From contig JANJUM010000205.1 in the NCBI GenBank assembly GCA_024710585.1, positions 1 through 43,618 of the forward strand: a stretch of DNA of 43,618 nt, read 5' to 3'. The first letter of the stretch is position 1; every line of letters starts with the position of its first letter. The translations under genes were made by a program, and so were the position numbers. The notes beneath the pieces were generated by a model, which worked only from the letters and a program-made list of their open reading frames with translations, searched no databases and was not told the origin of the DNA. This DNA is from Desulforhopalus sp. (GTDB lineage Bacteria > Desulfobacterota > Desulfobulbia > Desulfobulbales > Desulfocapsaceae). Positions 24,228 to 32,874 of this stretch are shown here, in pieces.

Positions 24228-25187
24228 ATGTTGATCGATTCGCCAACACCGCGTCCGGACCAGGTGGCGGTGCCTCAGTACCCGCTGGCGACGGAAGTCA
24301 CCCTCGCGCACCGGCCGCTCCTCCACCCGATGTTCCAGCGGCTCGCCGAGGGCATCTCCGAGTTCACCTTCGCCAATATCTACCTCTTCCGCGCCGGCCA
24401 CAACTACCGCCTGTCGCGGCTTGACGACGGCTTTCTCGTGCTGCTTGGCCGTGATGACGGGCAGCCCTTCTTCATGTCGCCCTTTGGCCTGCCCGACAAG
24501 GCCCGGCTCGACACCCTGATGGCCGAACACAGCCGCATGAAGTGCGTCTCGCAGAGTCAGAAGAGCGAGCTCGAGGCCATGGGCTACCATGTCAGCGCCG
24601 ATCGCGACAACTTCGACTACCTCTACCTGCGCCACGAGCTGGCCGAGCTGAGCGGACGCAAGTTTCAGAAAAAACGCAATCTCATCAAGGCTTTCGTCAA
24701 CAACTACCACTACGAGGGGCGGCCGCTTCTGGAGGACTATCTCGGCGACGCCCTGTCCATTCTCGAGCAGTGGCGGGACGAGCACGACTCCCTCGGCGAC
24801 TACCACGCCGCCCGCGAGGCCCTCGAAAAAGGGGAGGAACTGCAGCTCTGCGGCGGCATCTACTATGCCGACGGCCAGCCCGCCGCCTATACCCTGGGCG
24901 AGGAACTGGCCTGCGGCAGCAGCTTCGTCATCCACTTCGAAAAGGCGCTGAACCGCTACAAGGGCCTCTACCAGTTCGTCAATCAGGCCTTCGCCTCGAT
25001 CATCGGCGACAACTACGCCACCATCAACCGCGAGCAGGACCTCGGCCAGGAAGGCCTGCGCCATGCCAAACTCAGCTACCGGCCGGTGGGCTTCGTCGAG
25101 AAGTTCCTCGCCATGCCAATGTCTTCCTGCCCGGCCGAGGCCACCCCGCAGGCTGACAGCGGCGGCGCCCCTCAGCGGGCGCAGTAG
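24228..25187 (+). CDS. DUF2156 (phosphatidylglycerol lysyltransferase C-terminal-like) protein
   Basis: A 319-residue soluble protein resembling the GNAT-like C-terminal domain of aminoacyl-phosphatidylglycerol synthases (DUF2156). Characteristic stretches are FTFANIYLFRAGHNYRLSR, LAELSGRKFQKKRNLIKAF and the late FVIHFEKALNRYKGLYQFVN. It has none of the membrane domain of full MprF, so lipid aminoacylation is not implied; the activity of such stand-alone proteins is unknown. The ATG at 24228 has AAAGG eight bases upstream; the frame is open further, but that extension is not domain-like and crosses the stem-loop. Its end overlaps the convergent SDR gene by 16 bases. Confidence 0.82.
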   Translation: MLIDSPTPRPDQVAVPQYPLATEVTLAHRPLLHPMFQRLAEGISEFTFANIYLFRAGHNYRLSRLDDGFLVLLGRDDGQPFFMSPFGLPDKARLDTLMAEHSRMKCVSQSQKSELEAMGYHVSADRDNFDYLYLRHELAELSGRKFQKKRNLIKAFVNNYHYEGRPLLEDYLGDALSILEQWRDEHDSLGDYHAAREALEKGEELQLCGGIYYADGQPAAYTLGEELACGSSFVIHFEKALNRYKGLYQFVNQAFASIIGDNYATINREQDLGQEGLRHAKLSYRPVGFVEKFLAMPMSSCPAEATPQADSGGAPQRAQ

Positions 25188-25963
25188 CCGCCGTCCACCG
25201 GCAGCACCGTGCCGGTGACGAAGGCCGCTTCTTGCGAGGCCAGCCACAAAACTGCCCTGGCGATCTCCCCCGCCTCGGCGATGCGCCCCAGCGGGTGGCG
25301 TTCGTTCCACACCGCTTCCATTCCCCCGTCCAGCACCAGCATGGCGGTGCGCGTGGCGCTCGGGCAGACCGCGTTGACGCGGATGCCGCGCCCGCCGTAC
25401 TCCACCGCCGCCGCCCTGGTCAGGCCGATCACCCCGTGCTTGGCGGCGACATAGGCGGCCACCCCCGGCGCCCCCACCAGCCCGTAGGTGGAGGCGGTGT
25501 TGATGATGACCCCGCCGCCGGCGGCGAGCATGTGGCGGGCTTCGTACTTCATCGCCAGCCAGACCCCCTTGAGGTCGGTGTCGATGACCCGGTCCCAGTC
25601 CTCCTCGCGGTGCTCCTCGAGGGGCGCCTTATGGGTCACCCCGGCGTTGTTGAAGGCCACATGCAGCCGGCCGCAGCGCTGTACGACCTTCTCGATGGCA
25701 TTGCGTACCGAGTCCTCGACCCTGACGTCCACCGTTAGCGGGAAGGCGCGTCCGCCATCTGCGGCAATCTGTTCGGCTGTTTTGCGGGCCGCCTCCTCGT
25801 CGCAGTCGGCTGCCGCCACCCAGGCCCCCTCGCCTGCGAAAAGCAGGGAGGCGGCCCGGCCGATGCCGGAGCCGGCGCCGGTAATATAGACCACCTGGCC
25901 GGTGAAACGCCTGGTGTCGCCGCGGCCAGTCCCGGCGGGGCCCCCCTCACTGTTCTCGTTCAT
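25172..25963 (-). CDS. short-chain dehydrogenase/reductase
   Basis: A 263-residue classical SDR oxidoreductase with the cofactor motif TGAGSGIG near residue 25, NNAG, the catalytic Ser region NTASTYG and YVAAK. The C-terminal VTGTVLPVDGGYCAR is typical of FabG-like members. A D in AAADCDEE after beta-strand 2 suggests NAD rather than NADP preference. Substrate unknown. The ATG giving MNENSEGG is chosen; it lies 17 bases inside the end of the NIPSNAP-type gene, indicating coupling. A longer in-frame start at 26005 is possible but adds an unrelated tail. Confidence 0.88.
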   Translation of the reverse strand: MNENSEGGPAGTGRGDTRRFTGQVVYITGAGSGIGRAASLLFAGEGAWVAAADCDEEAARKTAEQIAADGGRAFPLTVDVRVEDSVRNAIEKVVQRCGRLHVAFNNAGVTHKAPLEEHREEDWDRVIDTDLKGVWLAMKYEARHMLAAGGGVIINTASTYGLVGAPGVAAYVAAKHGVIGLTRAAAVEYGGRGIRVNAVCPSATRTAMLVLDGGMEAVWNERHPLGRIAEAGEIARAVLWLASQEAAFVTGTVLPVDGGYCAR

Positions 25964-26333
25964 GGCTCTCGTCCCTGTGGGGTGAAAGGTCAGGCGTGCG
26001 CGCATCGCCAGGGGCCGGAGCTTCTTGTCCAGCGAAGACCGGCCTCATGAAGCTGCGCTCGTAGCTGACGATGCAACGGCTTTTCTCGGCGAAGGCGAAG
26101 GCGGCGCGGCACTCTTCGTCGATGCGGATCTTGTCGCGGTACTCTTCGTAGGCGGCCAGCGATGGAAAGGAGAACAGGGCGATGGCGATGGTATTGGCCC
26201 CCTCATGGGGCAGAAAATACCCATGATGGATGCCGCCGAAGCGGTTGACCAGGGGGATCCACATTCTCGCGTAGCACTCGAAGTCATCGACCTTGTACGG
26301 GTCGATGGTATAGCGCAGATAGCAGGTGATCAT
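25947..26333 (-). CDS. NIPSNAP family protein
   Basis: A 128-residue protein with a NIPSNAP/dimeric alpha-beta barrel domain over residues 1-100 (starts MITCYLRYTIDPYKVDDFE; NRFGGIHHGYFLPHEG is characteristic) and a polar tail. Family members are small dimeric proteins of uncertain function. It is the first gene of a two-gene unit with the SDR, the ends overlapping by 17 bases, which suggests that both act on one metabolite. Confidence 0.85.
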   Translation of the reverse strand: MITCYLRYTIDPYKVDDFECYARMWIPLVNRFGGIHHGYFLPHEGANTIAIALFSFPSLAAYEEYRDKIRIDEECRAAFAFAEKSRCIVSYERSFMRPVFAGQEAPAPGDARTPDLSPHRDESHEREQ

Positions 26334-26632
26334 AGTCTCTTAGTAAGGTGGGTGTCTTCAGGCTCCCGGCGCCTGCATGCCTGATTTCTTCCGGTCATCG
26401 GCCCCGCCTGGACGAGCTATCCTTTCTGCAAAGCATAAATCGGCGGATATTGCAAGGCTGCTTGCCGTAAGGAGGTGGTTCGAGCGCCATTCCGGGGCAA
26501 GGCTCGGCGTTGTCGGGTGAAAATACTGCTTGCGCTCCTTGAAAATCTCGGGCCTTTAGTTATGAGTAGAACTACCCTTGCCGTCAGGCGGTACCTGGCG
26601 CAGACACTACCTGTTCGAGGAGTCGAGAGCCT
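26334..26632. other. divergent gap between the NIPSNAP and HerA-like genes
   Basis: About 300 bases with no gene. The best plus-strand promoter candidate is TTGAAA (26539-26544), 16 bases, TATGAG (26561-26566), driving the HerA-like gene. A GAGGAG ribosome site precedes its ATG. Nothing else is recognisable. Confidence 0.4.
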
Positions 26633-29062
26633 ATGGAGACGCAATATCCCTATGAAAAGCTGGGCCTCTTCTATCTGGGGCGCGAGCTTGATCCGGTCAC
26701 CGGGAAGACCGGCGCCGCCCCGCTGCTCTTCAAGAACAAGGACCTCACCACCCATGGCATGATCATCGGCATGACCGGGAGCGGCAAGACCGGCCTCGGC
26801 ATCGGGCTGATCGAAGAGGCCATCATGGACAACGTGCCGTCCCTGATCATCGACCCCAAGGGCGATATGGCCAACCTCCTGCTGACCTTTCCCGAGCTTT
26901 CCCCCGGTGATTTCCAGCCCTGGCTCGACCCGGCGGAGGCCGAGAAGAAAGGGGTCAGCCTGCAGCAGCTGGCCAGCGACACCGCCCGGCAATGGCGTGA
27001 CGGCCTGGCTTCCTGGGAGCAGGGGCCGGAGCGCATCGCCGCCCTGCGCGGCCGCATGGAGGTGGCCATCTATACCCCCGGCGCCTCCGTCGCCCCGGTC
27101 TCGGTGCTGGGCAGCTTCGCCGCCCCGGCGGCGGAGGCGGTGGCCGATATCGACACCATCAACGGCATGGTCAGCACCACCGTCACCAGCCTGCTCGCCC
27201 TGGTGAACATCTCCGGCGACCCCTTGCAGAGTCGCGAGCACCTTCTGCTCAGCTCGCTCTTCCTTCATTTCTGGCGCCTTGGCGAGGATCTCAGCCTCGA
27301 GGGGCTGATCGGCGCCATCGTCAGCCCGCCCTTTGCCAAGATCGGCGTCTTCCCCCTGGAGACCTTCTATCCCCAGGCGCAGCGCATGCAGTTGGCGATG
27401 AGTTTCAACACCCTCCTTGCCGGTCCGACCTTCGCCGCCTGGACCCAGGGGGAGCCCCTCGACATCCAGCGGCTGCTCTACGGCGGGGACGGCCGGCCGC
27501 GCACAGCCATCTTCTCTCTCGCCCACCTCGGCGAGGGCGAGCGCATGTTCTTCGTCACCATGCTGCTCAACCGCGTCATCGGCTGGCTGCGCCGGCAGGA
27601 GGGCAGCGGCTCGCTCAAGGCGCTGCTCTATATGGACGAGATCTTCGGCTACTTCCCGCCCACCGCCGAGCCGCCGTCGAAGAAGCCGATGCTGCTGCTG
27701 CTCAAACAGGCCCGCGCCTATGGCCTGGGGGTGGTGCTCGCCACCCAGAACCCGGTGGACCTCGATTACAAGGGTTTGTCGAATATCGGCACCTGGTTCG
27801 TTGGCCGCCTGCAGACCCGGGGCGATCAGGACCGCGTGGTCAGCGGCATCGCCGGTGCCGGTGGCGCGACCAGCGACGAGCAGGAGGTGCGCCGTCTGCT
27901 CAGCGGCCTCAAGGGGCGACAGTTCATCCTCCACTCGGCCCACCTCGAGCGGCCGCTGCTCTTCGAGACGCGCTGGGCGATGTCTTTCCTTAAAGGGCCG
28001 ATTTCCCTCGACGACATCAAAAAGCTCGCCTCAGCCCCGGCCGGACCGGGGGGCGGGCAGGCTGTTGCCGCCCCGGTCGCGGCGCCGTCGCCCCAGCCGC
28101 CGGCCGCCGCCGGCGCCGCTCCCGCTGCCGCAGCCGCAGCCGGCGGCGCCAGCACCATGCCGCCGCCGCTCTCGCCGGCCATCGAGCAACGCTATCGCCT
28201 GCAGAACGTGGTCAGCGAGCGGCCGCTGCTCCAGCCGTGGCTGGTGGCCTGCGGCGCGGTGCGTTTTTACAACGGCCCGCGCAACATCGACCAGACTGTT
28301 GACGTCTGCCTGCGCCTCTATCTCGACGAACGGCTGACGCGCCTCGACTGGGCCGAGGCCGAGGCCATGGACGGCGAGCTTGACGCCTGCCTGACCCAGG
28401 CGCCCACCGGCTGCGGCTACTTCCCTCTGCCAGGGGTGGTGGCGGGCCTCAAAGATGACCGCGAGCCGCTCAAGGCCTTTGGCGATTTCCTCTACCGTCA
28501 GCAGCGTCTTCAGCTGATGCGCATCAGGGGGCTGGCCTTCGAGTCGCGGCCAGGGGAATCAGCGGCCGACTTCCGCGTGCGTTTTGCCGACCATCTGCGC
28601 CGTCAGAAGGACGAGGCGATGGAGAAGCTGCGCGGCAAATACGCCCAGCAGCAGCAGGCGCTGGAGCAGAAGCTGCAGCGCCTCATGGCCCGGCTCGACA
28701 AGGAGGCGGTGGATGTCCAGGCGAAGACCACCGACTCGCTCATCTCCATCGGCGCGGCGGTGGTCGGGGCCTTTCTCGGGCGCAAGACCTTTTCCGCCGC
28801 CACCCTCGGCCGGGCGGCCACCGGGGTGCGCAGCGTCGGCCGGGTGGTTAAGGAGAAGAGCGACGTCAAGCGCGTTGAGGAAGAGATCGAGCTGCTGCGC
28901 GGCGCTTTGGAAGGCCTGGCCAGGGAGCTGGAAGCGAAGGCGGCCGAGCTCGCCAAGGCCTATGATCCCACGTTGTGCGAGGTCGAGACCGTCACCCTTT
29001 CGCCGCGGCGCAGCGACATCTTCAACCTGCGCCTGGCATTGCTGTGGGAGATGGTCGGCTGA
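26633..29062 (+). CDS. HerA-like P-loop ATPase (DUF853-type)
   Basis: An 809-residue protein of the HerA/FtsK ATPase superfamily, similar to YjgR-type DUF853 proteins. Walker A is GMTGSGKTGLG with K52, Walker B is LLYMDEIFGY with D335 and E336, and a sensor-like ATQNPVDLDYK follows. After the ATPase (to about residue 465) comes an Ala/Pro/Gly-rich linker (about 468-515). Then there is a second domain, a coiled coil (about 660-700) and a glycine-containing segment flanked by another coiled coil to the C-terminus. The role is not established; homologues are predicted DNA translocases or helicases. It appears to be transcribed on its own. Confidence 0.82.
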   Translation: METQYPYEKLGLFYLGRELDPVTGKTGAAPLLFKNKDLTTHGMIIGMTGSGKTGLGIGLIEEAIMDNVPSLIIDPKGDMANLLLTFPELSPGDFQPWLDPAEAEKKGVSLQQLASDTARQWRDGLASWEQGPERIAALRGRMEVAIYTPGASVAPVSVLGSFAAPAAEAVADIDTINGMVSTTVTSLLALVNISGDPLQSREHLLLSSLFLHFWRLGEDLSLEGLIGAIVSPPFAKIGVFPLETFYPQAQRMQLAMSFNTLLAGPTFAAWTQGEPLDIQRLLYGGDGRPRTAIFSLAHLGEGERMFFVTMLLNRVIGWLRRQEGSGSLKALLYMDEIFGYFPPTAEPPSKKPMLLLLKQARAYGLGVVLATQNPVDLDYKGLSNIGTWFVGRLQTRGDQDRVVSGIAGAGGATSDEQEVRRLLSGLKGRQFILHSAHLERPLLFETRWAMSFLKGPISLDDIKKLASAPAGPGGGQAVAAPVAAPSPQPPAAAGAAPAAAAAAGGASTMPPPLSPAIEQRYRLQNVVSERPLLQPWLVACGAVRFYNGPRNIDQTVDVCLRLYLDERLTRLDWAEAEAMDGELDACLTQAPTGCGYFPLPGVVAGLKDDREPLKAFGDFLYRQQRLQLMRIRGLAFESRPGESAADFRVRFADHLRRQKDEAMEKLRGKYAQQQQALEQKLQRLMARLDKEAVDVQAKTTDSLISIGAAVVGAFLGRKTFSAATLGRAATGVRSVGRVVKEKSDVKRVEEEIELLRGALEGLARELEAKAAELAKAYDPTLCEVETVTLSPRRSDIFNLRLALLWEMVG

Positions 29063-29164
29063 GCGAGGTGGCGAGCGGGCCTCGTCATGATTCAGGAACG
29101 AGTTAAGCACCTGGCCGTTTCGGCCGGGACCGTAGTGTATATCATCCACAAAACGAGGTGCATC

Positions 29165-29497
29165 ATGTCGAAGAAAAAGAACAAGCCAGGCAAGATTTAC
29201 CAGATTCTCGAGAAAAGCTACCCCAAGGTCTTCGAGGGGGTGGAGTCCCTCGGCAAGGCGGTGCGTGGCGCAGGGCCGCTGGACGAGAAGACCGGGCAGC
29301 TGATCCAGCTGGCGGCAGCTGCCGCCACCGGCTCGGAGGGTGCGGTTCATTCCCACATCCGCCGCGCCAGCAAGGCCGGGGCGAGCGCGGAGGAGATCCA
29401 GCACACCCTGTTGCTGCTCATCTCCACCATCGGCTTTCCACAGACCATGGCTGCCCTGTCGTGGAGCCGCGACATCCTCGATGCCGACAAGGAATAG
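29165..29497 (+). CDS. carboxymuconolactone decarboxylase/AhpD-like protein lacking catalytic cysteines
   Basis: A 110-residue all-helical protein of the CMD/AhpD family. The usual signature CxxC-x(2)-H is replaced by GSEGAVHSHIRRASKAG, so the histidine-containing helix remains but both cysteines are gone; a peroxidase or disulfide role is unlikely. The ATG at 29165 has GAGGTG in good spacing and begins a lysine-rich tail; an in-frame ATG at 29087 has no such site. It sits between the HerA-like gene and mrcB on the same strand. Confidence 0.75.
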   Translation: MSKKKNKPGKIYQILEKSYPKVFEGVESLGKAVRGAGPLDEKTGQLIQLAAAAATGSEGAVHSHIRRASKAGASAEEIQHTLLLLISTIGFPQTMAALSWSRDILDADKE

Positions 29498-29518
29498 CAG
29501 CGCCGGCGGGGGCGGGCG

Positions 29519-31822
29519 GTGGCGGTGAAACGGAGGGCGGCCGGAAGACCCGGGCCGGTGCGTGCCGGCACGGTGGCCGTGGCCGTCCTCGTCTCGCTCG
29601 CCGCCGCCTGCTGGCTGGCCGCCCGCCACCTTGGAGCCGAGATCCGCGAGCGCTTCGACGGCCAGCGCTGGGCGCTGCCGACCCTCGTCTATGCCCGGCC
29701 GCTGGAGCTTTATGCGGGGCTGCCCCTTAGTCAACGGGACTTCGAGGAGGAACTGCAGCTGGCCGGCTACCGTCGCGGCGCCACCGCCGAGGGGGCTGGC
29801 AGCTACATGGTCAACGGCAGCACCATCCGCCTGGTGAGCCGCGACTTTCACTACCCCGGCGGACTCGAGCCGGGGCGGGCGATGGCGGTACGCTTTGCCG
29901 GCGACCGGCTCGCCGCCCTGCAGGACGGGGACGGCAGGCCGCTGGCGCTGGCGCGCCTCGACCCGCCGCGCATCGGCAGCTTTCATCCCCTGGTCCATGA
30001 AGACCGCATCGTCCTCAGCCGCGCCGAAATCCCCCCGCTGCTCATCGACACCCTGCTGGCGGTGGAGGATCGCCAGTTCTATGCCCATCATGGGGTGGCG
30101 CCGCTCTCCCTGCTGCGCGCCCTCGTCGCCAACCTCCGTGCCGGGCGCACCGTGCAGGGGGGCTCGACCCTCACCCAGCAGCTGGTCAAGAACCTCTTCC
30201 TGAGCAGCGAACGGACCATCGGCCGCAAGGTGCGCGAGGCGGTCATGGCCCTGCTCCTCGAACGCCATGTCGGCAAGGAGGAGATCCTCGCCACCTATGT
30301 CAACGAGGTCTTCCTCGGCCAGGACGACAACCGCGCCGTGCACGGCTTCGCCCTCGCCAGCCAGTTCTATTTCCGCACCGAGCTGGCCGACCTGCGCCCG
30401 GAACAGGTGGCGCTGCTCGTCGGCCTGGTCAAGGGACCGAGCCTCTACGACCCGCGTCGCCACCCCGAGGCCAGCCGCGAGCGCCGCAACCTGGTGCTGG
30501 CGACGATGCGCGAGCGCGGCCTCCTCGACGAGGCGGCCTATCGCGCCGCCCAGGCCAGGCCGCTGCTCGAGTCGGAGGTGCACCGCAACGGCTTCAACCG
30601 CTATCCGGCCTTCCTGCAGCTGGTGCGTCGCCAGCTGGCCGGCGAATACCAGGAGAGCGATCTCAAGAGCGGCGGCTTGCGCATCCTCACCACCCTCGAC
30701 CCGCGCCTGCAGCGGGGGGTGGAGGGCAACCTCGGCGAGCAGCTGCTGCTCCTCGGCAAGTCCCGTGGCGATGGCCTCCTCGAAGGGGCGGTGGTGCTCA
30801 CCAGGCGCGAGACCGGTGAGGTGCTGGCCATGGTCGGTGGCCGCGACCCGCTGCTGCCCGGCTTCAACCGGGCGCTGGAGGCCCGGCGGCAGATCGGCTC
30901 CCTGGTCAAGCCGGCGGTGTATCTCGCCGCCCTGCAAGAGGGCCGTGGCCTGGCCGACGTACTCGACGACAGCCCCGTCGAGCTGCCCGGAGAACATGGC
31001 ACGAAATGGCAGCCCCAGAACTACGACCGGCGCCAGCATGGCCGGGTGCCCCTCTACCTCGCCCTGGCGCGCTCCTACAATCTGGCGACGGTGCGTCTCG
31101 GCCTCGAGGTGGGCCTGCCGCGGGTGGTCGAGACCCTCGCCGCCCTCGGCCACCAGGAGGCAATCGAGCCTTATCCCTCGCTGCTTCTCGGCGCAGTGGA
31201 GATGACGCCCTTCGAGGTTTGCCAGCTCTACCAGACCATCGCCGCCGGCGGCTTCTTCACCGGCCTGCGTGCCATCGACAGCGTCATGGCCGGCGACGGC
31301 AGGCTGCTCACCCGCTATGGCCTGGCGGTGGCGCAGCGCATCGCCCCAGAGCCGGCCTATCTGCTCACCCACGCCCTGCAGCGGGCGGTCAGCGAGGGCA
31401 CCGCCGCGTCGCTGCTCTCCTCTCCCCTGAGGCGGCTGCAGGTCGCCGGCAAGACCGGGACCACCAACGAGATGCGCGACAGCTGGTTCGCCGGCTTCAG
31501 CGGCGATCACCTGGCGGTGGTTTGGGTCGGCCGTGACGACAACACCCCCACCGGCCTCTCCGGGGCGAGCGGCGCCCTGCGTGTCTGGCGGGCGATCATG
31601 GAGGATATCCCCACCTCGCCGCTTGCGCCGATGCCGCCGCAGACCATCGCCTGGGCCGAAGTCGACACCGCCGGTTACGACACCCTCCCCTCGGCCGGCG
31701 GCGCCCTGCGCCTGCCGGTGCTTGCCTCCTCCCTCGCCGAACGACCAGCCGCCGGAGCGGTGCAGGGAGAGGAAAAGACCCTTCTCGACACCATCGGCGG
31801 CTGGCTCCCGTGGCGACCATGA
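29519..31822 (+). CDS. mrcB: penicillin-binding protein 1B (bifunctional glycosyltransferase/transpeptidase)
   Basis: A 767-residue class A PBP that polymerises glycan strands and cross-links peptides. A short cytoplasmic tail and one membrane anchor (about residues 19-36) are followed by a UB2H-like region (LVYARPLELYAGLPL). The glycosyltransferase has catalytic E183 in AVEDRQFYAHHG and GGSTLTQQLVKNLFL. The transpeptidase has active-site S461 (IGSLVKP), SYN (ARSYNLA) and KTG with K645 (AGKTGTT). UB2H identifies it as PBP1B rather than PBP1A. The start is GTG at 29519, with another GTG at 29525 equally possible. Its stop overlaps the ATG of the downstream lipoprotein (ATGA). Confidence 0.93.
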   Translation: MAVKRRAAGRPGPVRAGTVAVAVLVSLAAACWLAARHLGAEIRERFDGQRWALPTLVYARPLELYAGLPLSQRDFEEELQLAGYRRGATAEGAGSYMVNGSTIRLVSRDFHYPGGLEPGRAMAVRFAGDRLAALQDGDGRPLALARLDPPRIGSFHPLVHEDRIVLSRAEIPPLLIDTLLAVEDRQFYAHHGVAPLSLLRALVANLRAGRTVQGGSTLTQQLVKNLFLSSERTIGRKVREAVMALLLERHVGKEEILATYVNEVFLGQDDNRAVHGFALASQFYFRTELADLRPEQVALLVGLVKGPSLYDPRRHPEASRERRNLVLATMRERGLLDEAAYRAAQARPLLESEVHRNGFNRYPAFLQLVRRQLAGEYQESDLKSGGLRILTTLDPRLQRGVEGNLGEQLLLLGKSRGDGLLEGAVVLTRRETGEVLAMVGGRDPLLPGFNRALEARRQIGSLVKPAVYLAALQEGRGLADVLDDSPVELPGEHGTKWQPQNYDRRQHGRVPLYLALARSYNLATVRLGLEVGLPRVVETLAALGHQEAIEPYPSLLLGAVEMTPFEVCQLYQTIAAGGFFTGLRAIDSVMAGDGRLLTRYGLAVAQRIAPEPAYLLTHALQRAVSEGTAASLLSSPLRRLQVAGKTGTTNEMRDSWFAGFSGDHLAVVWVGRDDNTPTGLSGASGALRVWRAIMEDIPTSPLAPMPPQTIAWAEVDTAGYDTLPSAGGALRLPVLASSLAERPAAGAVQGEEKTLLDTIGGWLPWRP

Positions 31823-32289
31823 CTCGTTCCCTTTCCGCCCTTCGCAGCTCAGGCCCGGTGCCGCAGGCCTTGCGCCGGCTGCTCCTCCTCCTGCTCGTCG
31901 TCGCCCTGGCCGGTTGCGCCAGCTCGGCGAAGAGGCCCGCCCAGACGGCGACCCCCGCCTCGGAACCGTCCCGCCAGCGGGTGGAGAGCCAGGAGAAGGC
32001 GCCCGCTCCCGGCCCGGCGGCGGGCATTCATGCCGAGGCGGAAAAGGCCCTCGATCACGGGCGGGCCGCCGAGGCGGAGATCCTCCTCGAGCGCGCCCTG
32101 CGCATCGAGCCGCGCAACCCGCTCTATTGGCACACCCTGGCCCGGGCCAAGTTCAATCAGCACCGCTATGCCGAGGCGGTCCAGCTCACCCGCAAGGCCG
32201 AGAGCATGCTTGGCCGCGGTCAGGAAGACCTCGCCGAGCGCAACCGCCTGCTGATGGCCCGGGCGCGGATTGCCGGGCGGATGCCCTAG
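31819..32289 (+). CDS. TPR-containing lipoprotein, candidate PBP1B activator (LpoP-like)
   Basis: A 156-residue lipoprotein. The signal peptide ends in the lipobox LAGC with lipidated C33; the +2 residue is Ala, consistent with outer-membrane sorting. A flexible Pro/Ala/Ser linker (about 34-65) leads to TPR-like helices (AEKALDHGRAAEAEILLERA and YWHTLARAKFNQHRYAEAV). In Pseudomonas aeruginosa the TPR lipoprotein LpoP activates PBP1B, as LpoB does in Escherichia coli. Direct coupling to mrcB by a 4-base ATGA overlap and the same architecture make this a strong candidate for that role. Lnt, also encoded in this window, would complete its acylation. Confidence 0.75.
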   Translation: MTRSLSALRSSGPVPQALRRLLLLLLVVALAGCASSAKRPAQTATPASEPSRQRVESQEKAPAPGPAAGIHAEAEKALDHGRAAEAEILLERALRIEPRNPLYWHTLARAKFNQHRYAEAVQLTRKAESMLGRGQEDLAERNRLLMARARIAGRMP

Positions 32290-32322
32290 CCATGGCGGGG
32301 AACTCGCCGGGGCAGGTGCATC

Positions 32323-32351
32323 TTGACAAGAGGGCTGGCACGGTCTAGATT
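32323..32351 (+). promoter_or_regulatory. sigma70-type promoter of the marR-tolC unit
   Basis: Perfect TTGACA (32323-32328), 17-base spacer, TAGATT (32346-32351; four of six). Transcription would start about 25 bases before the MarR-type ATG, whose AGGAGG ribosome site follows at 32371-32376. MarR regulators usually bind their own promoter here, but no convincing dyad is visible. Confidence 0.7.
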
Positions 32352-32382
32352 GTTGACTCGTTAAATATTGAGGAGGAAATCA

Positions 32383-32874
32383 ATGACCCGGAGCGACGAC
32401 CTGTTCCTCCGCCAGATCGCCGTTACCGGCCAGCTGATACGCACCATCGCCGACCAGCGTCTCAAGGCTTTCGACCTCACCGTCGAGCAGCTCCATCTGC
32501 TCAAGCAGCTGGCCGTCGACCAGGGCAGGCCGCAGAGCGTCCTCGGCGCGGCGGCCGCCAAGAGTCCGGCCAACATCACCAGAATCCTCGACCGCCTCGA
32601 GCGCAAGGGGCGCGTCGTCCGCCGCCCCAACCCGGAGGACCGCCGCTCCAGCCTGGTCTTTCTCACCGCGGAGGGGGCGCGCCTCTGCGACGAGGTCATC
32701 AGCCTCTTCCAGGGCCTGCGTCATCATCTCATGCACGGAATCGGCGAGACGGAGCGCGATACCGCCGTCATGGTCCTCGAAAGAATCACCACCAATATCG
32801 GCCGCATGTCCGCCCAAGGCGGACCGCAACCCCAACCCAGCCAGTTTGACCCCCAAAAGGAGTACACTCGATGA
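32383..32874 (+). CDS. MarR family transcriptional regulator
   Basis: A 163-residue dimeric winged-helix regulator. The domain spans about residues 20-120, with the recognition segment SPANITRILDRLERKGRVVR and wing NPEDRRSSLVFLT. The MarR family responds to small phenolic or lipophilic compounds and often represses efflux genes. The ATG at 32383 with a perfect AGGAGG is chosen over an upstream TTG. Its stop overlaps the start of the tolC-like gene (ATGA), so it is coexpressed with and probably controls that channel. Confidence 0.93.
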   Translation: MTRSDDLFLRQIAVTGQLIRTIADQRLKAFDLTVEQLHLLKQLAVDQGRPQSVLGAAAAKSPANITRILDRLERKGRVVRRPNPEDRRSSLVFLTAEGARLCDEVISLFQGLRHHLMHGIGETERDTAVMVLERITTNIGRMSAQGGPQPQPSQFDPQKEYTR

